Part shown: positions 21,924 through 35,300 of the stretch, one piece after another
Layout of the letters: each line of letters starts with the position of its first letter
Numbering within the stretch: the first letter of the stretch is position 1
Assembly: GCA_023053545.1 (NCBI GenBank)
Contig: JAKZAN010000004.1
Coordinates: forward strand, 8,370,001-8,434,000
Length of the DNA stretch: 64,000 bases
Source of the DNA: Lepidurus packardi
Lineage: Eukaryota > Arthropoda > Branchiopoda > Notostraca > Triopsidae
Direction: 5' to 3'
Position numbers and translations under genes: made by a program
The notes under the pieces: model-generated
What the model saw: the letters and a program-made list of their open reading frames with translations, nothing else
The model's database searches: none
Told to the model about the DNA's origin: nothing

Positions 21924-24900
21924 TCAGCCAAACACATTCATATCCCGCAATCTATCTCCTATTATAAAATAAATACAAAACCAATGAAACTCATTAAATT
22001 TCACGAAAAGTATCAGCTGTCTTTTTACCGATTGTCCGTATTTTTCGGCTAAATAGCTTATGGTTCCTGAGAATAAGTGGCGAGTTACGGAGATCTGAAT
22101 GCTCCAAAACTTTCCGCTCAAATTGGCCTATCAAAAACAAATTAATCACCAACTCGTTCAAACCATTCTTCCACTATTCCTCAGCTTTATGAAAATAAAA
22201 GAAGAGGTCTTTACTTGAAATAACGGGTCCGTCTTTCAATCGCGACTCGATAAACAACGTAAACATGGCTGTTTCCGTGAACCATTCCAGAAACATCTGC
22301 ACACTTTTGGACGGATGCGAGGCAATGAAATCTTCCCGCTAAGAAATTAAGCAAAAATCAGATTCCAAAACGAAAATCGTCAATTTCAAACTTTGCGCTC
22401 TAACGAAGTTTGATACAACTTGTACCTTGAAGATTTTCTCGCCTTTCTCAAAAGCAATATGACTCTGATAATGGCCGCAAAGTTCCACAAAAACACAAAG
22501 AAACGTTTGGGCCAGCAGCGCATTGCGCGCCGGTTCGCCAGCCATGCATAATGAAGGCACAGAAGCTAACGCAGCTTTCAAAGCTTGCGATAGTCTGCGT
22601 GGTAACAAAGTTGCCTCATCGCCAACACTATGTAAGACACGTCCACTATCCAGATCTACTAGCATTCCCTACAGAGAAACCAGACAAACACGTTAAACTT
22701 GTTTTCCAATTTTTACCACTATAACTTCCTAACCTGATCAGGTTCCAGGACTTCCCAATCTTGAATACTACCGCGTAATACACCCATAACGTAAGGCGTC
22801 GGCGCTGAAGCCACTTCAAACATAGATGAAGGCAAAACAGGTACTAAAGTATGGTGCCAAAGAAACGGGTTGATCATCGACAACAATCCTTGGACACATC
22901 CGGACACAACACTGTAAGAACACAACAAAAAAGATTGAAGATGAATAAATAGCGCATCGAAGTGAACTTTAAAATTCAATGCGTTTTAGGTCTAATTTGA
23001 AATGCATTCATTTTAAGCTCGTTACTTTAAATGGTCGCTGACGAAAACCAACTTGCGTTCCAACAAAAGCGTGCCAAGTACATGTACCAAAGTATTATTA
23101 TCCAATCGCGCATAGAGCAGATCCAAATCCGACTCTTCTAATCCACTATCCAATCCCCGTTTGATCACCATCGGACTATGGCATAATGTAGGAGGCAATT
23201 CAAATTTGATGAACCCTCCAGGTCTAGGGAAACTTTGCTGATGGAGAGACTCTAATAAATTCCTAAACTGCGTATCTGCTAGACCATGGCACGACGTGAG
23301 CTCGCTTATAACCTATACAATACACGACACAAAGAAAAATCAATACATGATCCATCATCGAACAAACTCCAAACCAGTTTCCTTCCCTTTTCCTTTCACC
23401 TCTTGTTTTGTCTTTATTTTATTTTGTTTAAAGAGAAAGCTAGTGTTACCTTCGAGTACAAGGCGGGTGCTCGATGCCTCGAAACAAGACAATATGCAAT
23501 TGGAATGACAGTTTGACTTCCTTCGGGAACAATTCGCTTGCAATACGCCCAATGACGCCTGCCTTTATGATCCGTAAGGACTAGGGTGTAAGGCTGACAT
23601 GAATTCGTCGAAGGAGGCCATTGAGCTGAGTCAGGAAAGCAGAGTTCTTCTATTCCAACGGGAACAGTAGCCTTTGCTCCCCAAAAGACAAACGAAAGCA
23701 GGAAAAACCACAATTAAAGCACTTAACACGTAACTTAGTGATCTAATTTTACCTCGGACGGGTAGCGACTCTTGATGTAAGGCAAATGTACTTTTAAGTC
23801 ACGGTCGTAATACAATCCGACGACAAGAAACACTTCAAAGAGTCTCTGCCCTCCACTAACATCTAAGCAGATTTTCCCTCCTCGCCTTCGTTCCAGGTCG
23901 CAGACATTGCTCGACACGCGTCGCACATAGATTTTACGATCTTCCACGATTTGCGATCTGAAACGACCAAAAGGCGAAAAAAATCAAAAAGAAACCTTTT
24001 TAGTTGTAACGACCAGGATTTACAAGCAACGCTAAAGGGTTTACCTTTCAATCTCATCGTTATCGCTCTCCGTAACATCACTTCCGCTATCTTCCTCAGG
24101 TGTAACCGCTACCCCCAAATCAACGGATGAAAGCTTTCGTTCGTGTTCGTCCTTTTCCACAATGGAAGTACTCTGCGTTGAAAAGGAAATACATTAAGAG
24201 TCCATCCTCACGAACAACATCAACACAGGTACTACAAAAAAAATCCCCACAATTCCCACAATTATTTCACGCAAAATCTCACTTTATAAAGGCGAGGCAG
24301 ACTAGCGCGACAATTTCCCACATTAACTTACAACCAGAGTTATAAAAAAAACTCCTCTAACACCTCAAATGCATGCAAGAATGTGCCGGATAACTTAGTA
24401 AAAGTTTCAACGACCTTCTAAACCTTCTCACACATCAATGAAGGTAAACTAACAATAAAATAAAATAAAAATTTCTTTCTTTTTTTTTAAATTCGAAATA
24501 ACGCTGACTAATTTATAATAATTTGTCAAACAATTGGAAAAATCTAAAACGGCCTAAACCCTTCTCCGCAGTCAGAAATTAAAATGAACCATAAACTAAA
24601 ACAATAAAATTAATGTTTTATGTAAAATTTTTATAAATAATAAAATAATATACACTTTGAAATTTTACCATGTAATGTAGGGCGCCAGGACGCCTTCCCA
24701 GGGTTTGTTGAGCGTTTTGCCGCAAAATCGGCTCGGAATAGATATGTTCGGCACTCAAGGATCTTCGTCCATCCGAGAATGTCGTCTTCGGGGTCGTCAA
24801 ATAGCTGTCAGAATGTTTCCTACCCGGTGACGTAGCTTTCTGAGGCGCAGCTGCCGAAAACGGAGGTGAAGAAGAGGTCAACGTTGACGCTCGACTGCGG

Positions 24901-26393
24901 TTGATCGTCAAACTAGTCTTGGAAAACGTTTTAGCCAAAGTTTTCACATCCAGACTATCCTGACTCCCTGTGGTCATATCCCTCCACGTTTTGAGATTCG
25001 TTAAGGGTAAAACCGAGGCGGAAAGCCGCTTAATCGTTGCTGTTTTGCCCGGCGACGTCGATTTTGGGCGTTTAACAGGCTCAGGCGTTACTTCCGGATT
25101 AAATTGGTTCCATCGCACTGGATTCGAAACGCGACTTGTGTGAGATTGCGTGCAGGAATACTCCAAATCCTCTTCATCCAAAGATTGAGTCAGGGATATC
25201 TTCCGATCATGCTCAGAAACCATCTGTGCTTGAGCAGGGAAACAAGTGGACAGTGGTCGAATGGGTACTTGTGGTTTGATAATCGCCACTTGTTTTCGCC
25301 GAGTAATTTGAGTGGTTGAAACGACGCCACCTGAACTGGAATTGAAATCTGAAGTACTTAAATTCGTCACGGCATACAAACTTGACAAAGGTTCAATTTG
25401 TATCGAAACTGGCGTAGGTTCCGTTGGTTCTTCCGATTCACTAACGTTTTTGCGAGGCGAGAGAGACGGTTCCGTCTTGGAACGGATGAGGACAAAACTG
25501 TCCGCTGGAGTTTGCAAATTTTCCTTAAAGAGGTTAGCTGAATGATCCTCCGAGTCCACAGGGGGGTTTTTTCTTCCCTTTCTACGGAGAGGCTTCTGTG
25601 GTTGGACGTGGGCGTCAAGATCTTGGGAAAAACTCGTTTCCTGAACACTTTTTCCTAATTTGATTTCCGAGTAGACGTCGTGGAGGAAAGTCCGAGGGGG
25701 TTTTTGGGGCGGCGGACCGGGAGGCAAAGGCGAGTGTAAAACGTGGACTAATTGCTCGTTTGAATCCGAGATCTTGTTAGTCACGTCCTCCTCTTCTCTG
25801 GGAGCTAATCTGGAGTCTTCATTGGATTGGGAATGAAGAGGCGATTTGACAAGGCAGGCTGGTTTGGTAGTGATGGGTGGTTTGCGTTTCAGACTTACTT
25901 TCTTGAGAGGACAGGAGTTGGACGAGTTGTTGTTGGTTGTAGACTCGAATAAAGCAGCTTTGCTGGTCACTGAAGTGGAAATGTCCGATGTGGGAGGCTC
26001 GGGTGCGTTTTCCCTAGGAATTGCAGGCGCTTTTTTGTCTTGGCGGAAAGCCGGGCTGCGTTTGATGCTGACCCGAGTTTGAGCATTGAAGGGCGATTCG
26101 GGATTAGAAGGAGAATGCAGAAAAGATGAGGGATTGTCTTTCGGCACAGTGTCTTTGTCACTTGGGATGTGACTTTCCTCAGAAATGAGGCTTTGGGAGC
26201 TGGAAAGAGCTTCTTCGCGGATTTTGGTGTAGAGAAAGGAGGTGCGCACTGCAAGGGAAGGTTTAGTTAAGGAGGAAGAGGAGTCTCTGCGACCTGGAGG
26301 TGGATTTACGTCCGAGTTGGTCTTGGATTCGAAAATTTCGCGGATGCTCTGGACATGATGGGCAGAGGATGCAGAAGGATCTGAGTTTTCCAT
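21924..26393 (-). CDS. DENND2: DENN domain-containing protein 2-like Rab guanine nucleotide exchange factor
   Basis: The gene is read leftward from ATG 26393. Exon 1 (26393 to about 24671) encodes some 570 residues of Ser/Pro-rich low complexity with Pro-rich clusters (PLPPGPPPQKPPRTF) and phosphosite-like runs, probably disordered. Then come an acidic linker (EEDSGSDVTESDNDE), the uDENN segment (QRLFEVFLVVGLYY; CFPDSAQWPP; YCKRIVPEG), the central DENN core (WHHTLVPVLPSSMFEVASAPTPYVMGVLRG; MLVDLDSGRV) and the dDENN segment (CVFVELCGHYQSH; MFLEWFTETAMFTLFIESR). It ends RLRDMNVFG at the stop 21924-21926. DENND2 proteins activate Rab9-type GTPases in endosome-to-Golgi traffic. The domain order and length fit DENND2A-C rather than short DENND2D. 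Which paralogue it matches is not decided. Confidence 0.88.
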
Positions 26394-27470
26394 GATGAAC
26401 TAGAGAGCAAGTACCCAAGACAAGGGTGTAGCTGCAGTTGTAGCGTTGCCAGAATAAACCACCCCGGATGAAGCCCATGCCTGTATAAGGGAAAATAGTG
26501 GCTAATTTGTAAGTAAAACGGTCCAGACTTACGAGACTTTAAAGAGTAAATAACTTAACACAAAGCTATAGCCAGAAGAAATAGGAATCATTTGCAACGG
26601 AATTATGAAATGAAAGAAGAGTAATAAGAAAAATAATTGGTAAGAGTAAAACTAAAAGCAACTAGCAAGTTTGTTTTCGTATTCGTGGGCTTTTATCGAA
26701 CAAATATAATTATAATATAATATAATTTAATAGGGTTGTTGTTTGTTTACCTGTGTTAGGCAGAAAATTTCATGGTTAGATAAAAAAATGTCAAGATAAA
26801 TTAGAAGAATACAGCGGTCGTTTTAAATACACGTATACTAATACTATTTTACACAAATTAAGAGAGAGATTTGAAACGTTCCTTCAAGCTGCCCCGTCGG
26901 AATCAGACTAAAGATTAGAAGTCGATTATTCATCGAGAGGATTTCTTTTATCGATACCAACCAGACAGCTGCCATGGCGCCGTATTGCGCGTCGGATCAA
27001 AATCAACGGGAAATTCAAATATCTTATTTCAATACATGTTTGTGCACCATATACATAGTAACTCTTACTCTACCAATTTTATACTATTAACTCAAATTAA
27101 ATATTTTTACTGTAATGATTAGGTGACTCTAAACTGGTTCTCAGATTTTATTTAGAACCGCCCCCAAAAGTAACTGCCTAGCAAGTTTCAGGTCCAAATT
27201 TGTTTAATATAAACTTTAGCTAGATTACAGTAAATAACCTTTTATGAACAGCAGTAGCAGAATGAAATAATAAAACACCAAGCGGCAATTTCAAATATCC
27301 TCCGAAATGCTTAGAATTGTTGTGAGATTAAAAGTCGATTACGAACCGACTTCCGATACAATCAACTACCAGCTGTAGTTTGTTGTGGAATGGTAGCCAT
27401 CGGCTAATGTGCAAATAATATGGCAAATTCTAGCATTTGGCGGAAATTTCAAATGTAAAATTATCTCGCC
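26394..27470. other. Divergent intergenic region between DENND2-like and Ig/LDL-A genes
   Basis: About 1.1 kb between two start codons pointing away from each other. AT-rich runs lie near 26700. It must hold both promoters. The open frame overlapping 26263-26478 is 5' leader or antisense, not a separate gene. Confidence 0.5.
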
Positions 27471-29531
27471 ATGGAAGGTCAAACACAACAACTTACATTC
27501 ACGTTTTATTGCACAGTTGTCTTCACATGTTCAGGTAAAATGACACCGCCCACTAACAAAATTTTTGGAAAAATTTGACAGTTTCATTTTACTTATTACT
27601 TAGTCTTAGTACTTGGTCATGAAAGTGACTTACAATCCTTGAAAGCGGGAAATGCTAAAATAGACTATGAAGCAGACGAAGCGGGTAAACATGAACACAA
27701 GACATTTTCGTAACTCTTCACTCATCTGGGAATTTAACAAAATTTGTAGATGCCCCTCCCGTAAATTACAAGCTCACCATTTTCCCCGAACCAGAAAGTG
27801 GGGGCATAATCCTCGTTCGTCGAATTGATGAATCGCTTAGTCTCTCCTGTCAGGTAATCCGAGCTGGAGAAGGTCCCAGCATAAAATTCCGTTTGGAATG
27901 GCGTTTGCCTTTGAATGCCGTGAATAGGTAAAAAAAATATGCTTCCTCTTACCGTTTACTCGCCTTTCTATTCTTTTGTTCCATCGCAGAGTCAACCGTA
28001 TGAATACGACTGTACCCAGTCAGGTGACACTAATGATCAAGCAACTCCAAGAAAGTGACACTGGATCTTACGAGTGTGTGGCTTTAAACGAAGTCCATAA
28101 CCTAAGGAAAAAGGTCTTTATTCGTATACAAGGGCCCCCAAGTAAAAAAAAAAAAAAAAACGCCTTGTTCTGCACGTACTTTAAATTCAACGCTCTATCT
28201 TAGGAAAGAGTAAAATTGTGACATATTGTGGGGAAAACCAGTTCGAATGCTCACCTCGCGTTTGCATAAATCGTCGGTACATTTGTGATGGTGTCGACGA
28301 TTGCCTCGTAGGGGCTGAGGATGAAGATCCTCTATTATGCGGTAGATATTTAACATAAAATTAACTCTATCCATTTCTTTTTCCAAGTATTCCTGTTAAT
28401 TTCAACCCATTTACTCTTAGGCGGTTCACCTTGTGATGGAAAACTGTATTGTGATGATGGTCGGTGTATGCCCCCTCATTATTGTTGCGACAAGCGGTTA
28501 GAACCCAATTGTAGCATGGGTTATCAAAACCCTTGCTGCTCAAAACTCTACAGAAGTAACAATAATTCAAATGTTTTATATTTTCTCAAACGTGATTTTG
28601 CTTAGATCATGTTGCAGATGTACCTTTACATACTCAGCAGCATTACAACGACATTGGCTTCCTCCAGTCGACCATGTACACGATTGTTGGTAAGAGTTTT
28701 AAGTCAAAAGGGGTGAAAATCTTTGCAATTTCCATACTTTCTCATCATTAAACTATAGGATGCGCAATAGCGTTTGTTATTATCGTGACGATCACCGTGG
28801 TAGCGATCTGCAGGGTTCATATGAAACGCTCTCATTTCGTAGCGATGGCAAGTGCATGCCGTGCTAGTCGAACTCATCCATTATCTCGAACGGGTCCGCC
28901 GACATGGACTGACCTGGACGCGTATTTGTCTGCCACAAGCGAGTTTTACCGACATGGACATGGTAATCGTGCTCCTCTCGCAGATGAGAACAACAGCGCT
29001 TTGCTCGTGACTTACAACATCAACAATGGGGTGCAATTCGTAGGTCGACCGGTGGATCCTCCTCCGTATTGCGAGGTGGTCAATGCGCCGCGAAGAGAAG
29101 AACCGCCGCCACCGTATGCATCTAGAGATAATTTGCATACCTTACAGCCTCCTACGGCCAGCCAAGCTCGCTACTCACAACAACCCAATTCGGCCTTCTC
29201 CACCATCATTTCCTTACTTTCAGGCGGAGGGACAGGAGGAGGAGGCAATGGTGCTAGCAGGCACCCGTCTTCGCTTCACCCACAAGAGGAGTCAGAGCGC
29301 CAAGACTTGCTCCAAGGTGCAGCTATTGCAGCTCATGGCGATAACAATAACGGAGACATTAACGGCAACAGCACTGAACAAGTGCGAGTGCAGCCCAATG
29401 GCAATAATGGCCAGAACCAGAGTACCCAACACCGAATTCCTTCTACTGCCATCGCTGTAGAAGACCCTCGTCGCCTCAGCACTCTTTACGTTAGTTTTCA
29501 TAGACCTCCATCACCTTCACCTCAACACTAA
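27471..29531 (+). CDS. Single-pass receptor with Ig-like and LDL-A domains and PPxY cytoplasmic tail
   Basis: Nine or so exons join in frame from the ATG at 27471 (context GCCATGG). A short signal peptide leads to an Ig-like fold: SLSLSCQV for strand B, LEWRLP for strand C, ESDTGSYECVALN for strand F. Next is an LDL-receptor class A repeat (CGENQFECSPRVCINRRYICDG ending DDC...), then a second Cys-rich exon (CDGKLYCDDGRCMPPHYCC), then a transmembrane helix (AIAFVIIVTITVVAICRV). The 240-residue tail has two PPxY WW-binding motifs (DPPPYCEVV and PPPPYASRDN) and Gly/Asn/Gln-rich low complexity. PPxY motifs recruit NEDD4-type ubiquitin ligases, as in LDLRAD3. The architecture suggests a regulated surface receptor; the ligand is unknown. 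Confidence 0.8.
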
Positions 29532-30817
29532 CCCCAAATCTTCACTTATTTCCACCCCATTTGTACTCAGTACCATTGTTATTAACGAATTAGACTTAAT
29601 TGAATTTTCCATTGATTGACAACAGGATATCATGAGATTTAATTGATCGAGTAGGTTGGAGAATGAGGTTACATGAAGAAGGGTTTGTAGTCGTGCCAAA
29701 TTAAGAAAAAAAATTAAGTGGTAATTACGTTGCATTTTAAAGATCGAACAGTCAGTTGAAGAGTTCCGTTGCGGATCTAAAAATTTGTTAACCATACCAA
29801 GATTCTATTACTTTTTTGGCAGCTTATAGCCATTATTGCATTTATATTTAGCGTTGTGTTATAGTTATAGTAACGTTAGTAAATTGACACGTTGTTTATG
29901 TTTCAGAACTTAAATGTTTGAAAAGACGGAAAATCTCGATTCTTGTCCACACTTATTTACCTTTTGTGTGTTAAATCGTATAAAGTGCTGCTCGGTTATT
30001 CACTTGAATGCAAAGTGCATCTCTTTGATATATGTTTGAAATATACTATACACAGTATTCATCTACAACGAAAAGGCATTAAATCTCTAAACGCTTTCTT
30101 TCTCTATTTCAACTTTCTCGTATTCTAGTTCGCTTTACGATTCGAATCGCGTTTGAACCGAGTGATATGAGATGATTTAATTGTTGAGAGAATTTGCTGC
30201 TTTTTATTACTGTGTAAATTCGAGACTGGAGTTTGAACTAGGCTTTCACTATAAGTTACAATGGTGTAAAGATCTGAAAACTATGTCAATATCCTCGAAG
30301 CTGTTTGAAATACAAACAGGTGCTGATGCGAGAAAGTACACAAACCTCGCATCTCGCAAAACCGTAAACATATTGCGGTTTCCTTATTACTCAAATGTCT
30401 TTCGTAATTACTCTTCTTCAAAGTTCAAACATTTTAAACGGTACGAACTTCCCAGAATCGTTGCTAGGAGTTCAATGATTTAATTACTGGTACAGGCTGA
30501 GGTATATAGTTAAGGCCAAAGAGAGAATAAAAAGAAATAAAAGGCAAAAAATTAAGAGGCCACATCCCTTCCAGGATCGCCCTTTGGTTAAAAGTAAGTC
30601 GTCCTCGTTTCTCTTGCCAACGCCGTATGTTCTTTGGAGCATCTAGTCCACAACCGTTTTCTCCCACTTTTTCAACATTATATAGGCATCTGTTGCTGCT
30701 TCTGGTCTGAGGCTAAGTAAATTGCGTGAGTCCGTCATGCATTTGGACTTTCGGTTGCTGTTACGGGGACAGCCCGGGGACGAAAAAGTGCCTGCCTTAG
30801 TTACACTTCCTCACGGG
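29532..30817. other. Intergenic stretch, no gene seen
   Basis: Holds the 3' UTR of the receptor gene. Open frames at 30181-30483 (+) and 30464-30667 (-) have no splice partner or motif that I recognise. The last 100 bp are the promoter of the next gene. Confidence 0.45.
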
Positions 30818-30825
30818 TATAAAAG
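30818..30825 (+). promoter_or_regulatory. TATA box of the small secreted protein gene
   Basis: TATAAAAG lies 63 bp upstream of the first exon junction-verified ATG (30888). A plausible initiator (ATCAGTTC) lies about 30 bp downstream, near 30849. A GC-rich block (CCCGGGGACG) and CCTCACGG precede it. Confidence 0.8.
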
Positions 30826-30887
30826 CCGGCAAGCAATGTGGATTCTATATCAGTTCCCCTCCGATCTTTCCAATAAGCTCCTCCAAC

Positions 30888-31478
30888 ATGGCCAAACTAG
30901 TAAATTCACCTTCAAAATTTAACATTGAAGTCTATAATTGTGCTAATTTCTGTTAACTTTGGCTTTTCTTACCATCTAGGCGGTCGTAGCTTTGTGTTTG
31001 GTGGTAATGGCTAGTGTAGCTTCGGCTCGTCCCCGCTTTTTAGCTGTCCCGTTAGAAGACTTGGACTTCGTCAATGCTGTGGGTCCCGATGGCGAACCAC
31101 TGCTTGTTCCCCAATTTAAACACCGTTTGGTCCGTCGCGCTGGTAAGTTACAGAACAGTCCTGAAAGACCAAATCAATACTTAATTGACGAGTTTTTCCT
31201 ATAAAAAAAACGAGAAACTTGACCTGTTATTTCGAACCATTTACAGCCCAAAATGAACCTGAAACCGCTGCCGACAATTCTTACGGCAAGCCTTCCTATA
31301 GTAGTCATCACGATAACAAGGGCAACGACTATGTCGATTACGGTAAGTTCAAGTTGAAGTTGACGAATAGTTAAGAACCTGGGTAATTAAATAATCATTT
31401 GTAGGAGCATACACTGGCGGGCACGGCGCTTTTGGCTGGTACACCGACCACCCCGTTGGCGTTCAAGGAAAATACTAA
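30888..31478 (+). CDS. Small secreted protein with C-terminal GGHGAFGWYTDHPVG motif
   Basis: Four exons (30888-30899, 30980-31142, 31247-31342, 31405-31478) join to 114 residues. The first exon holds only four codons; with exon 2 it makes a textbook signal peptide (MAKLAVVALCLVVMASVASA). The mature protein has a dibasic LVRR site before an Asp/Ser/His-rich middle and ends in YTGGHGAFGWYTDHPVG. I recall similar ends (HGAFGWY-DHP) in small secreted insect proteins of unknown function, possibly cuticle-associated; this is from memory. A strong TATA promoter suggests high, tissue-specific expression. The dibasic site could be processed by a furin-like protease (inference). Confidence 0.8.
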
Positions 31479-32367
31479 GAAGTCATGGGATTCTTAAAAC
31501 CACCATATTTCTTGGCTAGTCTGTTAACAGATGACTGACGTAATTCCATCGCAAACAGGGCAAAAATGACTGACCTAAAAACAATTCAACCCCATCCAGC
31601 GTTGATCGTTGGAAAGTTTAAATGACTGGCAAATACACAGTTTTATACCCTTAAATCAGATTCCTTATTGCATTTCCTATTAACTTACATTCTACTACTA
31701 CCTATTCTGATACTCGTAGGACCTATTTATGTATATTTCGATAATTTCCTACTCTATTACATGTATTAAGTGTGCATTCGATAAAGAATTTTTCCTTAGA
31801 AATTTTTCAAAATTTGAAAATTTTTCATTCGAATTTTTTTTTAGCATTTTTCAAAGGAAAAACAAATTATTTGGCCTCAAGCCTGGCTTGTATAGCGCTA
31901 CTTTGGCTTACTTTTGCAAATATTTAATAAAACAGGATGTTTATTGAATGCATACTTAATTTATACTTATTTTATCCTTGACAATTTGCCTATATCGCCG
32001 GAATATATTACATATTCTAGCAATGTAGGCAAACTGTCACGGAATAGTAAGTCATACGGGAGGTTTGTCAGCGTTAATTGGAGAAAATGTCAACGGTGAA
32101 GAGTTTCAAGGCCTTGTACATTTTGGGTTATAAAAAGGGAGGCAAGTATACGATAGGGCAGTCCAGATTTGGATAGTAAATAAAGCAGTTGAAAAGAAGC
32201 CATTTGTGATAGTATTAAGTATACATTTAATAAACATGTATATTTAATAGAAAAGGCAAAATATATGTTTTAATACAAATCTATTCTAAAAATTTGTATT
32301 CTAATTATATTTGAGACGAAGATTACGTTTTCAGTTAAAGGTTTTTATTACTCGAAGATTTAACTTC
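31479..32367. other. Convergent 3' region, no gene seen
   Basis: The 3' UTR of the small secreted protein and downstream AT-rich sequence, running into the UTP20 3' end on the opposite strand. Open frames at 31729-31947 and 31914-32099 look like chance. Confidence 0.5.
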
Positions 32368-35300
32368 TTAGTCTTCGGCAAAAGCCAAATCTCTCAATTT
32401 GGGTCTCTTCACTTTCTTTCCTCTCAAATTAGCCATTTTTCGCTTCTTGGCCTCTTTCTTGGTAGACTGTTTTTTCACCTTTAATTTAGCGGCTAGTACA
32501 GGGTTCGTAACAGCTCTTGAAGCTCGTTGTATTTTACGTTCGCCTCGACGTTGATATAGGCTCCTTTGAGCCGCCACAAGCTGGGTAGCAAAGACTTCTT
32601 GGCCCACCAGTCCTTTAATGAGGTCTGCTACTTCTTGTGCTAATTCCCGTACAGGCTCAGGAGCACCGTCGTCTCCCAATTCACGTGCCAACGGCGGTAA
32701 CAGATGGCCCAAGTAGAGCAGCACAGATTCCGAGCCATGCAACTGAGCAATATCCATGGAGACTGCAGCCATCCACTTAAACGCAGATGTGCGCTAGACA
32801 AAAAACAAACACGATCCATTAAATCCCCATTAACAATTCAATAAAAACGGAATAACTACCTTAATAAAATATTTGGGGTTTACAGCCACTTCTTGGTTGA
32901 TCTCTCCTCTCAACCTCCGGATTAACCACTTAACCGTTGGTGGGCCAGGGACTTGATGTGTTTCACTTTCTTCATCTTCTTCGTTTTCATTTTCTGTCTC
33001 AATTTTGGGTGCAAGATCCGGTTGAGGCATGCGAACGGAGATTTTAGCTAAATAAATCAAGTTTTTCACCACCTACAAACAAAAGCTGTTAACTTGTGTC
33101 GAAATTAAGGAATTACAAGTTAATTAATTAAAAACAAACCAAGGAAGATAATAATTAATTACAATTTAACGGCAAAAACATGACCAACTAAATTAAAAAA
33201 ATTAGCTTTCAATGCATTCCTTTAGTTCGTTAAAGTTAAAATATCACTACGAAATTAATTAAGTAAAAAAATTACAAAGGAAATTTTAAAAAAAGTTCAT
33301 CACTTGTTAAAATGGAGTTAACTAATTCTATAAAAAAAAACGAAAGTTAAATATTACCTGCTCAGCTAATTGGTCGTCAAGTAACTGGGACTGTAATTGG
33401 GCTAAACAGTCCGCAGCTAAAGATCTCAATTTCTCCGAGATTTCTTCATTGATTAAGAAGGTATTCTCCTGGTTCAATGGCTTTCCATTGTCTTTATTAG
33501 GGTTTGTTCCGCTCGACTTCTTTTTCTTCTTTTTAGGCGACTCGTCACGATCAATGGCTTTGTTCTGCAAAACCTCTCTCGCCTTTTTCACTACCACTTC
33601 CGGACTATGGAAGGAGAACAGTAACCCGATTGATCTTGCAGCCAATAGACGCACCCAAGCGTGAGGATGCAATAAATGCTCTTGTACGTAACCTAAATTC
33701 ACACACCATTAGTCCAAAACGGTAAAAACAACCTAAACTCTCCATTACGAACCCCAAATAGTAGTCATAGCACTCGTATTTTCTGCGTTATGCATCGCAG
33801 AACTGCAATTTTGGCCTATTTTGAGTAGCAAAGTCAACGCTTGGATGACTACATGATCTGAAGTGTGTGTGTCCTCGCAGACATTATCGGGATCCAAGAG
33901 TGTAGATAACGGCGTTAAGATCGATGCTAACCGGTTCTCAAATTTGGTCGTTTCCGCTTCAACGAACAACCCTGCGAGTTGAGCTGCCAAACGCTTATGC
34001 GCCCATTTAGTGTCATTTAACCATGCGAGGACCAAGCTGAATAGAACGTTGGTTTGTTTTGCGTCCGCACGCTGAATCAGTGACTTGATCACTTGTGCAG
34101 CGTTTTTCGAACATAACGCCGATGTGTCGTTGACCACCACAGGAGCCAAATGCACGAATACCAAGCTTGCGTGTTGATTTACAACGCCCTAAGAAAAACT
34201 ATAATTAATAAAAAACAGCAAAAATCAATCAATAAAATAGCAATTTGAACAAATAAGGAAAAGTGTCACACGAGACACAAAACATTAGAAACCGTGGGCA
34301 AACGTAAGTTCTATTAAGTATTACCCTGGGAAAACTTGAAACGACGGATTGGAACATTTCAATGGCCGATAACCTTCCGCTTTCAAACTCATAATGGAGT
34401 TGGGCCAAGTAAAACTCCAAATGTTTGATTAATTTCGCGCCTAAGGGATAATCTAAGAAGAATTGCAAAACCACTTGTCGCGCTTGACCGCGCACGAAAT
34501 CCGCCTCGGAAGTAATGCTCAGTTTAGCTAAGCGTTCCATAGCTGGTGGTAATTCCGGAGCGATTAACTTCCGTTTTAAAATGGCCCTAAACACACCAAA
34601 TCCCAGTGTTTGACGCTGAGGATCAGTTAAGCCACTTTCGGCGTAGGTTAGCAAGACTCGCAACTGCTCTTCGCTCAAAGAATAACTCGGGATGTCCCTC
34701 ACGAGGACTGTAACAGCCTAGGACGAGAAAATGGAAACGAAATAAGAATAAGATCAATTATAACATAATATTAGACAAATAAAACAAGATAGAATTATAT
34801 TAAAATAAAATAATTCACTACCTTAAAGGCGGCGTGGACCATATCTGCGATTTCGCCTTGCCCAGTGGTCCCGGCATACTTATTCAATGTAAGGAACAAG
34901 AACTCGGCCAAAGTTTGGATGTGTGTTTGAATCGAAGGTAAACTCCATCGCATCATCTTGGTTAAACAACGGAGAGCCAAGGAAGTGATCTTTGGATACG
35001 GTGATTGGAGTGATTCGGTGAGGAGAGTGATGAAAGGATCGATCATACTCAAATGAGTTGCATCTTCCACTTGGATCCGGTCTTTCTTTAGAATCATGTG
35101 TAGGGAGTGCAAACCAAATTCGACTAATACGTGAGCATTGGCTTGGCTGCCTTTCTGAGTTAAGCTTCCCGCTGCTGGGATGAAACGTTTTGGCTCTGCT
35201 GCAATGATAAGCGAGTCTGGCTTACTGAATTTAGGGTCTTTTTTTGTTTGCTTTTTAATAGGAAATAATTGCGGGATGCTTTGAGAGACTATTCCGTAGA